Assembly: GCF_004363075.1 (NCBI RefSeq)
Contig: NZ_SNYN01000018.1
Coordinates: 36,552-100,551, forward strand
DNA length: 64,000 nucleotides
Reading direction: 5' to 3'
From: Actinorugispora endophytica
GTDB taxonomy: Bacteria; Actinomycetota; Actinomycetes; Streptosporangiales; Streptosporangiaceae
This document shows, one piece after another, positions 21,170 through 31,630 of this stretch; the first letter of the stretch is position 1, and each line of letters starts with the position of its first letter. The notes below the pieces were generated by a model. The model was not told the DNA's origin, made no database searches, and saw only the letters and a program-made list of their open reading frames with translations. Made by a program: the position numbers and the translations under genes.

Positions 21170-22822
21170 ATGACGACCGACCTTCCTCCCGCGCTGTCGG
21201 CCCTGCTCAAGGAGCAGGGCGCGGACGCCGCCCGCGTCCTGCTCATCCCGGCGGCCCTGTCCGACGGCCGCTGGTGGAGCGCGCGCGAACTCGTGCGCTC
21301 CACCGGGGTCGCGCACCGCGTGGTCGCCGCGACCCTGGACGCCCTGGGCGACGAACTGGAGCGCGACGGCGACCGCGTCCGACCGCGCGACCCCTCCCGC
21401 TACGCGCCCCTCGCGGAGCGGCCCCGCCTCGCCGACCCCGTCGGCCACCTGCTCGCCCCGCACGCCGCGGCGGAGGCCGAGCTGGAGCGCCTGGTCGCCG
21501 GGGCCCCGGCCGCGCGCGCGGACCTGGACCACGTGGCCGCCAGCGCCCGCACGGCGCTGCGCCGCGCCGTGTTCCTGGGCGCGCGCTTCGACCTGGACGG
21601 CGCGCGCCTGCTGTGCGTGGGCGACCACGACCTCACCTCGCTGGCCCTGACCCTGGTGCACCCGGGCGCGGAGGCGGTCGTGGTGGACATCGACGAGCGC
21701 ATGCTCGCCTACATCGACGCGGCCGCGGACCGGCTCGGCCTGAAGGTGCGCTGCCATTTCGCGGACCTGCGCCTGGGCCTGCCCCCCGCGGTGCGCTCCG
21801 GATCGGACCTGGTGTTCACCGACCCGCCCTACACCCCCGAAGGCGTGGAGCTGTTCGTGCGCCGCGGGCTGGAAGGCCTGGCCGAACCCAGGACCGCGCG
21901 GGTCCTCGTGGCCTACGGCGCGAGTGAGACAACCCCGGCGTTGGCGGCCCGCACCCAGGAGCGCCTGACCCGCCTCAACCTGGCCGTCGAGGCGATCTGG
22001 CCGGACTTCAACCACTACCTGGGGGCCGAGGCCATCGGCGCGGCCAGCGACCTGTACGTGCTGCGCGCCACCGCGCGCACCCCCGTCGGCGACGGCGGGG
22101 GCCGGGCCGGGAGCAGGAGCCGCGCGGCCGCGCGCATCTACAGCCAGGGGGTGAACGCCCGGGAGTCGGCCGACGCGCTCACCGCCGGGACCGCGCCGCT
22201 GGTCTGGGCCGGGACCGCCCCCGACGCCTTCGTGGGCGCCTGGCCCGAGGCCGCGCTGCCGGAAGGGGCCAACCGGGTCCCCCTGGCGGCCTGGCTGTCC
22301 GCGCCGGTGCCCGCCGGCCACGCGGTCGTGGACCTGACCGCGGGCGGGGAGGCGCTGACCGAGCGTGTGCTCCTGGCGGCCCCGGCCGCCGAGCTGAGCG
22401 TCGTGGTGGGATCGCGCGCCCCCCAGGTGCGCGACGAGGCGGGGCAGGCGGCCCTGCGCCGCGTCGCGGGACCCGACCGGACGGTGCGGTTCGCGCGGGG
22501 GGTCCCCGACCCGCGCCGCACCGTCGTCCGGGTGGGCGCGGCGGCCCCGGGCCCCGGGGTCGCGGACGACGCCGGGGCGTGGCTGGCGCGCCACGTCCGC
22601 GAGCGCGCGCACGGCTCGGTGGCCGCCGCGCTGCGCGAGGGCCTGATCCGGGCCGCGGCCGGCCTGGGCGCCCCCGTCAACAAGAAGTGGGCCCGCACCC
22701 GCGTCGCGGCGGCCGCGCCGTGGCTCTCGGGGCACACCCTCATGGACCTGCCGCTGCACCGGCTGCTCGAACTCGACGCGGTCGCCTCCCGCCTCGCCGG
22801 GGAACTGCCCGGCGCCCACTGA
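21170..22822 (+). CDS. BpsA-like branched-polyamine synthase / DUF43-type aminopropyltransferase
   Basis: 550 aa. An N-terminal winged-helix segment (about residues 35-70) precedes a Rossmann-type catalytic domain with LLCVGDHDLTSLALTL (147-162), VVDIDERML (171-179) and VFTDPPYTPEG (215-225). The GD-D-LTS-AL motif plus DPPY are those of bis-aminopropyl spermidine synthase (BpsA, PF01861), which adds aminopropyl groups to spermidine to give branched polyamines in thermophiles. The C-terminal ~250 residues are an extra domain not in archaeal BpsA. A nucleic-acid or small-molecule methyltransferase role is an alternative. The ATG lies 34 bases after paralogue B. Confidence 0.7.
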   Translation: MTTDLPPALSALLKEQGADAARVLLIPAALSDGRWWSARELVRSTGVAHRVVAATLDALGDELERDGDRVRPRDPSRYAPLAERPRLADPVGHLLAPHAAAEAELERLVAGAPAARADLDHVAASARTALRRAVFLGARFDLDGARLLCVGDHDLTSLALTLVHPGAEAVVVDIDERMLAYIDAAADRLGLKVRCHFADLRLGLPPAVRSGSDLVFTDPPYTPEGVELFVRRGLEGLAEPRTARVLVAYGASETTPALAARTQERLTRLNLAVEAIWPDFNHYLGAEAIGAASDLYVLRATARTPVGDGGGRAGSRSRAAARIYSQGVNARESADALTAGTAPLVWAGTAPDAFVGAWPEAALPEGANRVPLAAWLSAPVPAGHAVVDLTAGGEALTERVLLAAPAAELSVVVGSRAPQVRDEAGQAALRRVAGPDRTVRFARGVPDPRRTVVRVGAAAPGPGVADDAGAWLARHVRERAHGSVAAALREGLIRAAAGLGAPVNKKWARTRVAAAAPWLSGHTLMDLPLHRLLELDAVASRLAGELPGAH

Positions 22823-22823
22823 C

Positions 22824-22901
22824 CCCTCCCCGCTGGTCCTGGCCTCTTCCGGGTCTCTACCGTCCCCGAGATCCCGAAGAGGCCAGGACCAGCGGGGAGG
22901 G
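22824..22901 (+). repeat. Inverted-repeat element R2 (diverged family member)
   Basis: Arms of about 34 bases with two mismatches and a 10-base loop, one base after the preceding stop. Compared with R1/R4 the core reads GCTGGTCCTGGCCTCTTC; the changes occur in both arms, so pairing is kept. Confidence 0.8.
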
Positions 22902-23347
22902 CGGGGGCGGTGATCGATTAGGCGAACCTTAGTTCGAGGCCGCCTGTTACGGGCATGTAAGCTTGCGAAGCCGCTCTCCGACCCGAGGGAAGGTTTGCGG
23001 TGCCGGTGGCGGGATAAATAGCCGCATGCCGCTCCACGGAGCGGACGGGGGCACGGTATCCCGCACGAACCGGGGGTTCTCCCCGGTGGGGTCGTCGCAC
23101 TGTGGCGGCGGCTGGTCTAGACCTCCGGTCGATCCGGGGAGAGGGCCACCGGCTGACGTGAGTCACCGGCGAGTGCCGCGACCACCCGGCAGAGCACCGA
23201 TGTCACGAGGGCGTGTCACGCGGGTTTCAGGTTTCTGACCCCGTGGAAAAGGTGCGGGTAGAGCGGTCACAGAGCCGACGCAGCAGGGCCAATGTCGTCC
23301 CGAATGCGCTTTTCACAAAGCTCAGACGAAAGACGACAGGAGGGTAG
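22902..23347 (+). promoter_or_regulatory. Long leader/upstream region of gltB with palindromic sites
   Basis: Gene-free stretch of about 445 bases. At 22913-22931 a sequence containing TTAGGCGAACCTTA matches 14 of 19 positions of the DtxR/DmdR iron box. At 23113-23124 TGGTCTAGACCT matches 11 of 12 core positions of the DasR (GntR/HutC) operator TGGTCTAGACCA. Small stem-loops are visible at 23029-23044 and 23069-23087. No riboswitch class was recognised. The start-proximal AGGAGGG is at 23338. Confidence 0.45.
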
Positions 23348-26300
23348 ATGCCTGCTGGACAGGTGCGGCGTTCGTCCGCCCGACCGAACGCGATGACCAC
23401 TTCCGAGGGCCTGTACGACAGCTCCTACGAACACGATGCCTGCGGTATCGGATTCGTCGCGGACCTCTCCGGCCGTCGCAGCCACGACATCGTCGAGAAG
23501 GCGTTGACCGTGCTGCGCAACCTCGACCACCGAGGCGCCTCCGGGGCGGACCCCGACGACGGGGACGGCGTGGGCATCCTCACCCAGATCCCCGACGCGC
23601 TCTACCGCGAGGACTGCGGTTTCGACCTTCCCGAGGCCGGCGCCTACGCCGTCGGCATCGGGTTCCTGCCGATCGAGGCGGCCGAGCGCGCGGAGGCCGT
23701 CGCCGCCGTCGCCCGGATCGTCGACGAGGAGGGCCTGGAACTGCTCGGCTGGCGCGACCTGCCCTTCGAGCCCCAGCACTGCGGCCCCGTGGCCCGCGAG
23801 GTCATGCCGTTCTTCGGCCAGCTGTTCGTCGCGGGGCGCCCCGGCACCCCCAGCGAGGGCGCCACCGGCATCGAACTGGAGCGCTACGCCTACTGTGTGC
23901 GCAAGCGCGCCGAGCACGAGGTCGGCGTCTACTTCGCGAGCCTGTCGCCGCGCACCATCACCTACAAGGGCATGCTGACCACGCCGCAGCTCGAACCCTT
24001 CTTCCCCGACCTGTCGGACCGGCGCTACGCCTCGGGCCTGGCGCTGGTGCACTCGCGGTTCTCCACCAACACCTTCCCGTCCTGGCCGCTGGCGCACCCC
24101 TTCCGGTACATCGCGCACAACGGCGAGATCAACACGGTCAAGGGCAACCGGAACTGGATGCGCGCCCGCGAGGCCACCCTCGCCAGCGACCTCATCCCCG
24201 GCGACATCTCCCGGATCTTCCCCATCGTCGACGCCGAGGACTCCGACACCGCGTCCTTCGACGCCGCGCTGGAGCTGCTGCACCTGGGCGGGCGCTCGCT
24301 CCCGCACTCGGTGCTGATGATGATCCCCGAGCCGTGGGAGAACCACACCGAGATGGACCCGGCGGTGCGGGCCTTCTACGAGTTCCACTCCATGCTCATG
24401 GAGCCCTGGGACGGTCCCGCGTCGGTCACCTTCACCGACGGCTCCCTCATCGGCGCGGTCCTGGACCGCAACGGGCTGCGCCCCGGACGCTACTGGGTGA
24501 CCGACGACGGCCTCGTCGTCCTCGCGAGCGAGGTCGGCGTCCTGGACATCGACCCCGAGCGCGTCGTGCGCAAGGGCCGCCTCCAGCCGGGCCGCATCTT
24601 CGTCGTGGACACCGCGCAGGGCCGCATCATCGAGGACGAGGAGGTCAAGGCCGAACTCGCCGCCGAGCACCCCTACGCCCAGTGGCTCGCCGACGGCGTC
24701 GTGCGCCTCGCCGACCTGCCCGAGGCCGAGCCCGCCCCCATCGGGGACGTCGTCCACGAGCAGCGGGTCTTCGGGTACACGGAGGAGGAGCTCCGCGTCA
24801 TCCTCACCCCCATGGCCCGCACCGGCGCCGAGGCCATCGGCTCCATGGGCACCGACACGCCCGTCGCGGCGCTGTCCAGCCGCCCGCGCCAGCTGTTCGA
24901 CTACTTCTCGCAGAACTTCGCGCAGGTCACCAACCCGCCGCTGGACGCCATCCGCGAGGAGATGGTCACCAGCCTCAGCGCCGCGCTGGGCGCCGAGGAG
25001 AACGTGCTGTCCCCGGACCCCGAGGACTGCCGCCGCATCGTGCTCGACACCCCCGTCCTGCAGGACGCCCAGCTCGCCGCGATCGTCGGGGCGGGCGGCC
25101 CCGACGGCGACCCGGCGTTCCGCGCGCACACCGCCAACGCCACCTACCCGGTGGCCGGAGGCGGCGCGGCCCTGGCCCGCCGCCTGGACGAGATCTGCGC
25201 CGAGGTGTCGGCGGCCATCGCCGACGGCGCGCACATCATCGTGCTCAGCGACCGCGGCGCGGACGCCGAGCACGCCCCCGTCCCGTCGCTGCTGCTCACC
25301 GGCGCGGTCCACCACCACCTGGTGCGGGAGAAGACCCGCACCGAGGTCGGCCTCGTCGTCGAGGCGGGCGACGTGCGCGAGTGCCACCACGTCGCGCTGC
25401 TGCTGGGCTACGGCGCGTCCGCCGTCAACCCCTACCTGGCGCTGGCCACCGTCCGGGACCTCGCCGCGCGCGGCGCCATCCCGGGCCTGGACCCCGAGAC
25501 CGCCGCGCGCAACACCGTCAAGGCGTTCGGCAAGGGCGTCCTGAAGGTCATGTCCAAGATCGGCGTGTCCGCGGTCAGCTCCTACACCGGCGCGCAGATC
25601 TTCGAGGCCCTCGGCCTGGGCGCCGAGGTCGTCGACCGCGCGTTCACCGGCACCACCTCGCGCCTGGGCGGCGTCGGCTTCGACGTCCTCGCCGAGGAGG
25701 CGCGCCTGCGCCACGCCGTGGCCTACGCCGCCAACCCCGCCGACCACCGCCGCCTGGCCGTGGGCGGCGAGTACCAGTGGCGGCGCGAGGGCGAACCGCA
25801 CCTGTTCAACCCCGAGACGGTCTTCAAGCTCCAGCACGCCACCCGCACGCGGCGCTACGAGATCTTCAAGGAGTACACCGGCCGGATCGACGAGCAGGCC
25901 GAGAACCTCATGACGCTGCGGGGCCTGTTCACGCTCAAGGAGGGCGTGCGCGAGCCCGTGCCGATCGACGAGGTCGAACCGGTCTCGGAGATCGTCAAGC
26001 GCTTCTCCACCGGCGCCATGTCGTACGGCTCCATCTCCGCGGAGGCCCACGAGACGCTCGCCATCGCCATGAACCGGCTCGGCGGCAAGTCCAACACCGG
26101 CGAGGGCGGCGAGGACGCCCGCCGCTTCACCCCCGACGCCAACGGGGACCTGCGGCGCAGCTCCATCAAGCAGGTCGCGTCGGGGCGCTTCGGCGTCACC
26201 TCGCACTACCTCACCAACGCCGACGACATCCAGATCAAGATGGCCCAGGGCGCCAAGCCCGGCGAGGGCGGCCAGCTGCCCGGCCACAAGGTCTACCCGT

Positions 26301-27910
26301 GGGTCGCCGACACCCGGCACTCCACCCCCGGTGTGGGCCTGATCTCGCCGCCGCCGCACCACGACATCTACTCCATCGAGGACCTCGCCCAGCTCATCCA
26401 CGACCTGAAGAACGCCAACCCCTCGGCGCGGGTCCACGTCAAGCTGGTGTCCGAGGCGGGAGTGGGCACCGTCGCCGCCGGCGTGTCCAAGGCGCACGCC
26501 GACGTGGTGCTGATCTCCGGCCACGACGGCGGGACCGGGGCCTCCCCGCTCACCTCGCTCAAGCACGCGGGCACCCCCTGGGAGCTGGGCCTGGCCGAGA
26601 CCCAGCAGACCCTGCTGCGCAACGGGCTGCGCGACCGGATCGTGGTGCAGGCCGACGGCCAGCTCAAGACCGGCCGCGACGTCATCGTCGCCGCGCTGCT
26701 GGGCGCCGAGGAGTTCGGCTTCGCCACCGCCCCGCTCGTGGTGTCGGGCTGCGTCATGATGCGGGTGTGCCACCTGGACACCTGCCCGGTGGGCGTGGCC
26801 ACGCAGAACCCCGAGCTGCGCAAGCGCTTCAACGGCAAGCCCGAGTTCGTCGTCAACTTCTTCGAGTTCATCGCCGAGGAGGTCCGCGAGTACCTGGCGG
26901 CCCTGGGCTTCCGCAGCCTGGCCGAGGCGATCGGCTCGGTCGACCTGCTCGACGCGCGCGCCGCCGTCGACCACTGGAAGGCCTCCGGCCTGGACCTGTC
27001 CCCGATCCTGCACGAGGTGCAGCCCTGGGACAGCGACCACCGCCACCAGGTCCGCGTCCAGGACCACGGCCTCGAGAAGGCCCTGGACAACACCCTCATC
27101 CAGCTGTCCGAGGGAGCCCTGGAGTTCGGCACGCCGCTCAGGCTGGACCTGCCGGTGCGCAACGTCAACCGCACCGTGGGCACCATGCTCGGGCACGAGG
27201 TCACCAAGCGCTACGGCGCCGAGGGCCTGCCCGACGACACCATCGACGTGACCTTCACCGGCTCGGCGGGCCAGTCCTTCGGGGCGTTCCTGCCCAAGGG
27301 CGTGACCCTGCGCCTGGTCGGCGACGCCAACGACTACGTCGGCAAGGGCCTGTCCGGCGGCCGCGTCACCGTGCGCCCCGCCGACAGCGCGCAGTTCGCC
27401 GCCGAAGAGCACATCATCGCGGGCAACGTCATCGCCTACGGGGCCACCTCGGGCGAGGTGTTCCTGCGCGGCATCGCCGGGGAGCGGTTCTGCGTGCGCA
27501 ACTCCGGCGCGCTCGCCGTCGTCGAGGGCGTCGGCGACCACGGGTGCGAGTACATGACCGGCGGACGCGCGGTCGTCCTGGGCCGCACCGGCCGCAACTT
27601 CGCGGCCGGGATGTCCGGCGGCATCGCCTACGTGCTCGACCTCGACAGGGGCCGCGTCAACACCGAGATGGTCGACATCGACCCGCTCGACGACGACGAC
27701 CGGGCGTTCCTGGAGGACGTCCTGCGCCGCCACCACGCCGAGACCGGATCGACCGTCGCCCAGCGCCTGCTCGCCGACTTCGACCTCGCGGTCGAGCGCT
27801 TCGGCAAGGTCATGCCCCGCGACTTCAAGCGGGTCCTGAGCGCCCGGGCCGAAGCCGAGCGCGACGGCCGCGACGTGGCCGAGGCCATCATGGCCGCAGC
27901 CCAGTCCTGA
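23348..27910 (+). CDS. gltB: Glutamate synthase (NADPH) large subunit
   Basis: 1520 aa, full length. GOGAT converts glutamine and 2-oxoglutarate to two glutamates. The mature N-terminal nucleophile is Cys32 in [12 protein letters not shown], exposed by propeptide removal. Domains in order: class II amidotransferase (about 32-430), central domain, FMN-binding synthase barrel with [11 protein letters not shown] and [19 protein letters not shown], the 3Fe-4S cysteines in [16 protein letters not shown], and the C-terminal beta-helix ([10 protein letters not shown] onward). The ATG at 23348 follows AGGAGGG with a short 3-base spacer; the in-frame ATG at 23393 lacks a Shine-Dalgarno. Followed by gltD after 32 bases. 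Confidence 0.97.
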   Translation: MPAGQVRRSSARPNAMTTSEGLYDSSYEHDACGIGFVADLSGRRSHDIVEKALTVLRNLDHRGASGADPDDGDGVGILTQIPDALYREDCGFDLPEAGAYAVGIGFLPIEAAERAEAVAAVARIVDEEGLELLGWRDLPFEPQHCGPVAREVMPFFGQLFVAGRPGTPSEGATGIELERYAYCVRKRAEHEVGVYFASLSPRTITYKGMLTTPQLEPFFPDLSDRRYASGLALVHSRFSTNTFPSWPLAHPFRYIAHNGEINTVKGNRNWMRAREATLASDLIPGDISRIFPIVDAEDSDTASFDAALELLHLGGRSLPHSVLMMIPEPWENHTEMDPAVRAFYEFHSMLMEPWDGPASVTFTDGSLIGAVLDRNGLRPGRYWVTDDGLVVLASEVGVLDIDPERVVRKGRLQPGRIFVVDTAQGRIIEDEEVKAELAAEHPYAQWLADGVVRLADLPEAEPAPIGDVVHEQRVFGYTEEELRVILTPMARTGAEAIGSMGTDTPVAALSSRPRQLFDYFSQNFAQVTNPPLDAIREEMVTSLSAALGAEENVLSPDPEDCRRIVLDTPVLQDAQLAAIVGAGGPDGDPAFRAHTANATYPVAGGGAALARRLDEICAEVSAAIADGAHIIVLSDRGADAEHAPVPSLLLTGAVHHHLVREKTRTEVGLVVEAGDVRECHHVALLLGYGASAVNPYLALATVRDLAARGAIPGLDPETAARNTVKAFGKGVLKVMSKIGVSAVSSYTGAQIFEALGLGAEVVDRAFTGTTSRLGGVGFDVLAEEARLRHAVAYAANPADHRRLAVGGEYQWRREGEPHLFNPETVFKLQHATRTRRYEIFKEYTGRIDEQAENLMTLRGLFTLKEGVREPVPIDEVEPVSEIVKRFSTGAMSYGSISAEAHETLAIAMNRLGGKSNTGEGGEDARRFTPDANGDLRRSSIKQVASGRFGVTSHYLTNADDIQIKMAQGAKPGEGGQLPGHKVYPWVADTRHSTPGVGLISPPPHHDIYSIEDLAQLIHDLKNANPSARVHVKLVSEAGVGTVAAGVSKAHADVVLISGHDGGTGASPLTSLKHAGTPWELGLAETQQTLLRNGLRDRIVVQADGQLKTGRDVIVAALLGAEEFGFATAPLVVSGCVMMRVCHLDTCPVGVATQNPELRKRFNGKPEFVVNFFEFIAEEVREYLAALGFRSLAEAIGSVDLLDARAAVDHWKASGLDLSPILHEVQPWDSDHRHQVRVQDHGLEKALDNTLIQLSEGALEFGTPLRLDLPVRNVNRTVGTMLGHEVTKRYGAEGLPDDTIDVTFTGSAGQSFGAFLPKGVTLRLVGDANDYVGKGLSGGRVTVRPADSAQFAAEEHIIAGNVIAYGATSGEVFLRGIAGERFCVRNSGALAVVEGVGDHGCEYMTGGRAVVLGRTGRNFAAGMSGGIAYVLDLDRGRVNTEMVDIDPLDDDDRAFLEDVLRRHHAETGSTVAQRLLADFDLAVERFGKVMPRDFKRVLSARAEAERDGRDVAEAIMAAAQS

Positions 27911-27942
27911 CGGCAGCACCGAGAAAGGAGGGAAAGAGAGAA

Positions 27943-29397
27943 ATGGCCGATCCCAAGGGCTTCCTCAAGATCACCGAGCGGGAGCTGCCCGAGCATCGCC
28001 CGGTGGACGTGCGCATCCAGGACTGGCGCGAGGTCTACCAGGACTTCGACCGGGGCACCGTCGTCAACCAGGCGTCGCGCTGCATGGACTGCGGCATCCC
28101 GTTCTGCCACAACGGCTGCCCGCTGGGCAACCTCATCCCCGAGTGGAACGACCTCGTCCACCGCCACGACTGGGGCGAGGCGATCGAGCGGCTGCACGCC
28201 ACCAACAACTTCCCCGAGTTCACCGGGCGGTTGTGCCCCGCCCCGTGCGAGTCGGCGTGCGTGCTCGGCATCAACCAGCCCGCCGTCACCATCAAGAACG
28301 TCGAGGTCTCCATCATCGACCGGGCGTGGGAGGAGGGCTGGGTGCAGCCCCGCCCGCCCGCGGCCCTCACCGGCAGGAAGGTCGCCGTCGTCGGCTCGGG
28401 CCCCGCCGGCCTGGCCGCCGCCCAGCAGCTCACCCGGGCCGGGCACACCGTGACCGTGTACGAGCGCGCCGACCGCGTCGGCGGGCTCCTGCGCTACGGC
28501 ATCCCCGAGTTCAAGATGGAGAAGCGGCACATCGACCGGCGCCTGGCGCAGATGCGCGCCGAGGGCACCGAGTTCCGCACCGGCGTCGACGTCGGCGTGG
28601 ACATCACCGTCGAGCGGCTGCGCGCCGAGCACGACGCCGTCGTGCTCGCGGGCGGGGCCACCGCCTGGCGCGACCTTCCCGCCAAGGGCCGCGAACTCGG
28701 CGGCATCCACCAGGCCATGGAGTACCTCCCGCTGGCCAACCGGGTGCAGCAGGGCGACTACGACACCCCGGCCATCAGCGCCGAGGGCAAGCACGTCGTC
28801 GTCATCGGCGGCGGCGACACCGGCGCGGACTGCGTGGGCACCGCCCACCGGCAGGGCGCGGCCTCGGTCACCCAGCTCGAGATCATGCCCAAGCCCCCGG
28901 CGAAGCGCCCCGAGGGCCAGCCATGGCCGACCATGCCGATGCTGTACAAGGTCACCAGCGCCCACGAGGAGGGCGGAAAACGCCTGTACTCGGTGAACAC
29001 CGTGGAGTTCCTCGGCGACGACAAGGGCGACGTGCGCGCCCTCAGGCTCGTGGACGTCAAGCGCACCGACAAGGGCTTCGAACCGCAGCCCGGCACCGAG
29101 CGCGAGATCCCCGCCCAGCTCGTCACCCTGGCGATGGGCTTCGTCGGCCCGCAGAAGGAGGGCATGATCGACGCGCTCGGCGTGGAGCTGGACGGCCGCG
29201 GCAACGTCGTGCGCGACCGCGACTACGCCACCACCGTCGACGGCGTCTTCTGCGCCGGGGACATGGGGCGCGGCCAGTCGCTCATCGTGTGGGCCATCGC
29301 CGAGGGGCGCAGCGCCGCCGCCGCGGTCGACGCCTACCTGGGAGACGGCACCAGCCTGCCGGTCGCCATCCCGCCGACCGCACGCCCGCTGGTGTAG
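27943..29397 (+). CDS. gltD: Glutamate synthase small subunit
   Basis: 484 aa FAD and NADPH oxidoreductase that feeds electrons to GltB. Two 4Fe-4S-type cysteine sets lie at the N terminus (CMDCGIPFCHNGCPLGN and CPAPCESAC), followed by two Rossmann dinucleotide folds: VVGSGPAGLAAA (FAD) and VIGGGDTGADC (NADPH). The C-terminal FAD motif VFCAGDMGRGQSLIVWAI is typical. A strong AAAGGAGGG Shine-Dalgarno precedes the ATG. Co-transcribed with gltB and closed by a perfect hairpin. Confidence 0.97.
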   Translation: MADPKGFLKITERELPEHRPVDVRIQDWREVYQDFDRGTVVNQASRCMDCGIPFCHNGCPLGNLIPEWNDLVHRHDWGEAIERLHATNNFPEFTGRLCPAPCESACVLGINQPAVTIKNVEVSIIDRAWEEGWVQPRPPAALTGRKVAVVGSGPAGLAAAQQLTRAGHTVTVYERADRVGGLLRYGIPEFKMEKRHIDRRLAQMRAEGTEFRTGVDVGVDITVERLRAEHDAVVLAGGATAWRDLPAKGRELGGIHQAMEYLPLANRVQQGDYDTPAISAEGKHVVVIGGGDTGADCVGTAHRQGAASVTQLEIMPKPPAKRPEGQPWPTMPMLYKVTSAHEEGGKRLYSVNTVEFLGDDKGDVRALRLVDVKRTDKGFEPQPGTEREIPAQLVTLAMGFVGPQKEGMIDALGVELDGRGNVVRDRDYATTVDGVFCAGDMGRGQSLIVWAIAEGRSAAAAVDAYLGDGTSLPVAIPPTARPLV

Positions 29398-29416
29398 CGG
29401 GGACGGGCAGGGAGGA

Positions 29417-29454
29417 CGAGCCGGGGCCGCCATCCGCGCGGCGGCCCCGGCTCG
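29417..29454 (+). terminator. Stem-loop terminator after gltD
   Basis: Fifteen-base perfect stem CGAGCCGGGGCCGCC and complement with an 8-base loop, 19 bases after the stop. Confidence 0.8.
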
Positions 29455-29557
29455 CGCCGTTCCGGGCCCCGGGGCCCGCCCCGCGCTCCCCCCAACCGTC
29501 CCACCTGAGTACGAACGCCCATGTCGGAGCCGCGCCACCGCGGGTAGCGTCCGGGGT

Positions 29558-29965
29558 ATGGGGTACCACATCCTGGCCGAGGCGGCCATGGTCCTGCACT
29601 TCGCCTTCATCGCCTACATCGTCGGCGGCGGCTTCCTGGCGTGGCGCCGCCCCAGGGCGGTCCTGCCGCACCTGGCGGCCGCCGCCTACGGCCTGGGCAT
29701 CACCGTCGTCGGCTGGTCCTGCCCCCTCACCCGGATCGAGGACTGGGCCCGCGTCCAGGCAGGCCGGCAGGGGCTGCCCGACGGGTTCATCGCCCACTAC
29801 CTCACCGGCGTCGTCTACCCGGCCGACAACGCCGCGCACGCCCAGGCCGCCGCGGCCGCCACCGTCGCCCTGTCCTGGGCCGGGGCCGCCTGGCTCGCCC
29901 ACCGCCGGGCGAACCGGTCCGACCTGGAGGAACGACGGCGAATCCGAAACCCCGGGCAGGTTTGA
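29558..29965 (+). CDS. DUF2784 membrane protein
   Basis: 135 aa with three or four predicted helices. The motif pattern HILAEAAMVLHFAFIAYIVGGGFLAWR, GWSCPLTRIEDWARVQAG and HYLTGVVYPA is that of the DUF2784 family of small integral membrane proteins with a conserved CPLT loop. Function is unknown. It sits between gltD and an unrelated gene and shares no obvious operon partner, although the next start is only 29 bases away. Confidence 0.85.
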   Translation: MGYHILAEAAMVLHFAFIAYIVGGGFLAWRRPRAVLPHLAAAAYGLGITVVGWSCPLTRIEDWARVQAGRQGLPDGFIAHYLTGVVYPADNAAHAQAAAAATVALSWAGAAWLAHRRANRSDLEERRRIRNPGQV

Positions 29966-29994
29966 ACGGTCCGCTCCGCGCGCACCCTTCCACC

Positions 29995-30897
29995 ATGAGT
30001 ACCGTGACCCAGGACACGCTCCACCTCGTCGACCACTTCATCGCCCGCAGCGCCCGCCTCCTGGACCGCTACCGCTTCGCCCACCACTTCCAGGGCGGCC
30101 CCGCCCACGCCGTGTACGCGGTCCTCGACACCTACCGCAACGTCGACGGAGGGTACGGCAACGCGCTCGACCCCGAGTTGCGCGGGCACGGCAGCCAGCC
30201 CCTCGCGGACGCCGCCGCGCTGCGCGTCCTCGACGAACTCGGCCCCCTGCCCCACGGAACCGTCAACGGCCTCTGCCGCCACCTCGGCGGCGCCACCCGC
30301 CCCGGCGGGGGAGTCCCGCCGGTCCTGCCCGACATCCGGCACACCGAGACCGCGCCCTGGTGGCGCGAGCACCACGACTTCCGCGGAGCGCTCAACCCCA
30401 CCGCCACCATCGCCGGGCTGCTGCACAAGCACCACATCAGCAACCCCTGGCGGGACCGCGCCACCAGCTTCTGCTGGACCCGGATCAGGGCCCTGAACTG
30501 GACCGACCCCGAAGAGGCCGCCGCGGTGTGCACCTTCCTGCAGCACGTCCCCGACCGTGACCGGGCCCGCGCCGAGTTCGCCCGGCTCAGCCCCGTCATC
30601 CGCGTCGTCATCGCCCGCGACCCGGACGTGCGCGGGTACGTCCACACGCCGCTGGACCTGGCGCCCACCCCCGGCCACATCGCCCGCTCCCTGTTCACCG
30701 ACGCCGAGATCGACGCCCACCTCGACGCCCTCCTCGCCGCCCAGGAGCCCGACGGCGGCTGGCCGGTCAACCGCCCCTGGGCCGAGGGCCCCACGGCGGA
30801 GCGCCGCGGCAGCGACACCCTGCGCCACCTGCTCGTCCTGAGCGCCTACGGCCGCGTCGGCACCCACGGCTCGTCCCCGGTCCCCTCCGCGCGATGA
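29995..30897 (+). CDS. Uncharacterised alpha/alpha-toroid-like protein
   Basis: 300 aa, predicted cytoplasmic, without signal peptide or helices long enough for a membrane. The pattern of repeated short helices with GGYGNALDPELRGHGSQPLADAAALRVLDEL and EPDGGWPVNRPW resembles the QxxGGW-type repeats of terpenoid cyclase/prenyltransferase alpha/alpha-toroid folds, but the catalytic DxDD of cyclases is not visible. I do not assign a reaction. The ATG at 29995 was preferred over longer in-frame starts because these run through the overlapping DUF2784 gene. Confidence 0.55.
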   Translation: MSTVTQDTLHLVDHFIARSARLLDRYRFAHHFQGGPAHAVYAVLDTYRNVDGGYGNALDPELRGHGSQPLADAAALRVLDELGPLPHGTVNGLCRHLGGATRPGGGVPPVLPDIRHTETAPWWREHHDFRGALNPTATIAGLLHKHHISNPWRDRATSFCWTRIRALNWTDPEEAAAVCTFLQHVPDRDRARAEFARLSPVIRVVIARDPDVRGYVHTPLDLAPTPGHIARSLFTDAEIDAHLDALLAAQEPDGGWPVNRPWAEGPTAERRGSDTLRHLLVLSAYGRVGTHGSSPVPSAR

Positions 30898-31049
30898 CCC
30901 GGCGCCCGCGGTGGACGCCCCTCCGGTGGTCGGCGTCCCGGGACGGAGACCATCCCGTGGCCCCGGCCGCCCGAGGCATGACCCGCCCCGGCCGGGGCAG
31001 GGGGAGGTGAGCACCGACGACACCGCGACACGAACGGGGGCAGCCCCTC

Positions 31050-31616
31050 ATGGCCAGCGAACTCACCGGAAGCACCATCGCCTTCCTCGCCGCACCCGAG
31101 GGAACCGAACAGGTCGAACTCACCGACCCCTGGCAGCGGGTCAGGCGGGCCGGAGGCGAGCCCCGCCTCGTCTCCACCGAACCCGGGCTCCTCCAGGCGT
31201 TCAACCACCTCGACAAGGGCGACACCTTCGCCGTCGACGCCACCGTCGACCAGGTGCGGGCCGCCGACTTCGCCGGGCTCGTCCTGCCCGGGGGCGTCGC
31301 CAACCCCGACCTCCTGCGCCAGGACGAGCGCGCCGTCGCCCTCGTCCGCGCGTTCTTCGACGCGGGCCTGCCCGTCGCCGCCATCTGCCACGCGCCCTGG
31401 CTCCTCGTCGAGGCCGACGCCGTCCGCGGGCGCACCCTGACGTCCTTCCCCAGCCTGCGCACCGACCTGGCCAACGCCGGGGCCCGCTGGGTGGACGAGG
31501 CGGTCGTCGTGGACACCGACGGCCCCAACCGGCTCGTCACCAGCCGTAAGCCGGACGACCTGCCCGTATTCGGCGAAGCTCTGGTCGCGGCGTTCGCCTC
31601 GTCGTCGGTCGGATGA
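31050..31616 (+). CDS. DJ-1/PfpI-family class I glutamine amidotransferase-like protein
   Basis: 188 aa single-domain protein of the DJ-1/PfpI superfamily. The nucleophile elbow AAICHAPWLLVEA (Cys near residue 112) follows strand VAAICHAP as in PfpI and YhbO glyoxalase/deglycase-type proteins. VLPGGVANPDLLR supplies the loop with the acidic partner region. Such proteins are often stress-linked proteases, glyoxalases or chaperones; which applies here is unknown. The ATG is 34 bases after a GGGGGAGG run, and the gene lies directly upstream of the pyk promoter region. Confidence 0.85.
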   Translation: MASELTGSTIAFLAAPEGTEQVELTDPWQRVRRAGGEPRLVSTEPGLLQAFNHLDKGDTFAVDATVDQVRAADFAGLVLPGGVANPDLLRQDERAVALVRAFFDAGLPVAAICHAPWLLVEADAVRGRTLTSFPSLRTDLANAGARWVDEAVVVDTDGPNRLVTSRKPDDLPVFGEALVAAFASSSVG

Positions 31617-31630
31617 CGCCTACTCGCAAC

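Noticed and set aside
22902..23347. Cobalamin or c-di-AMP riboswitch before gltB
   Set aside because: A CGCACTGT and GC-rich stems caught the eye, but the diagnostic box sequences and order of either class are missing.
23267..27919. 1550-codon minus-strand open frame opposite gltB
   Set aside because: Mirror of gltB third-codon GC bias; Val/Gly/Ala/Arg-rich with no recognisable domain.
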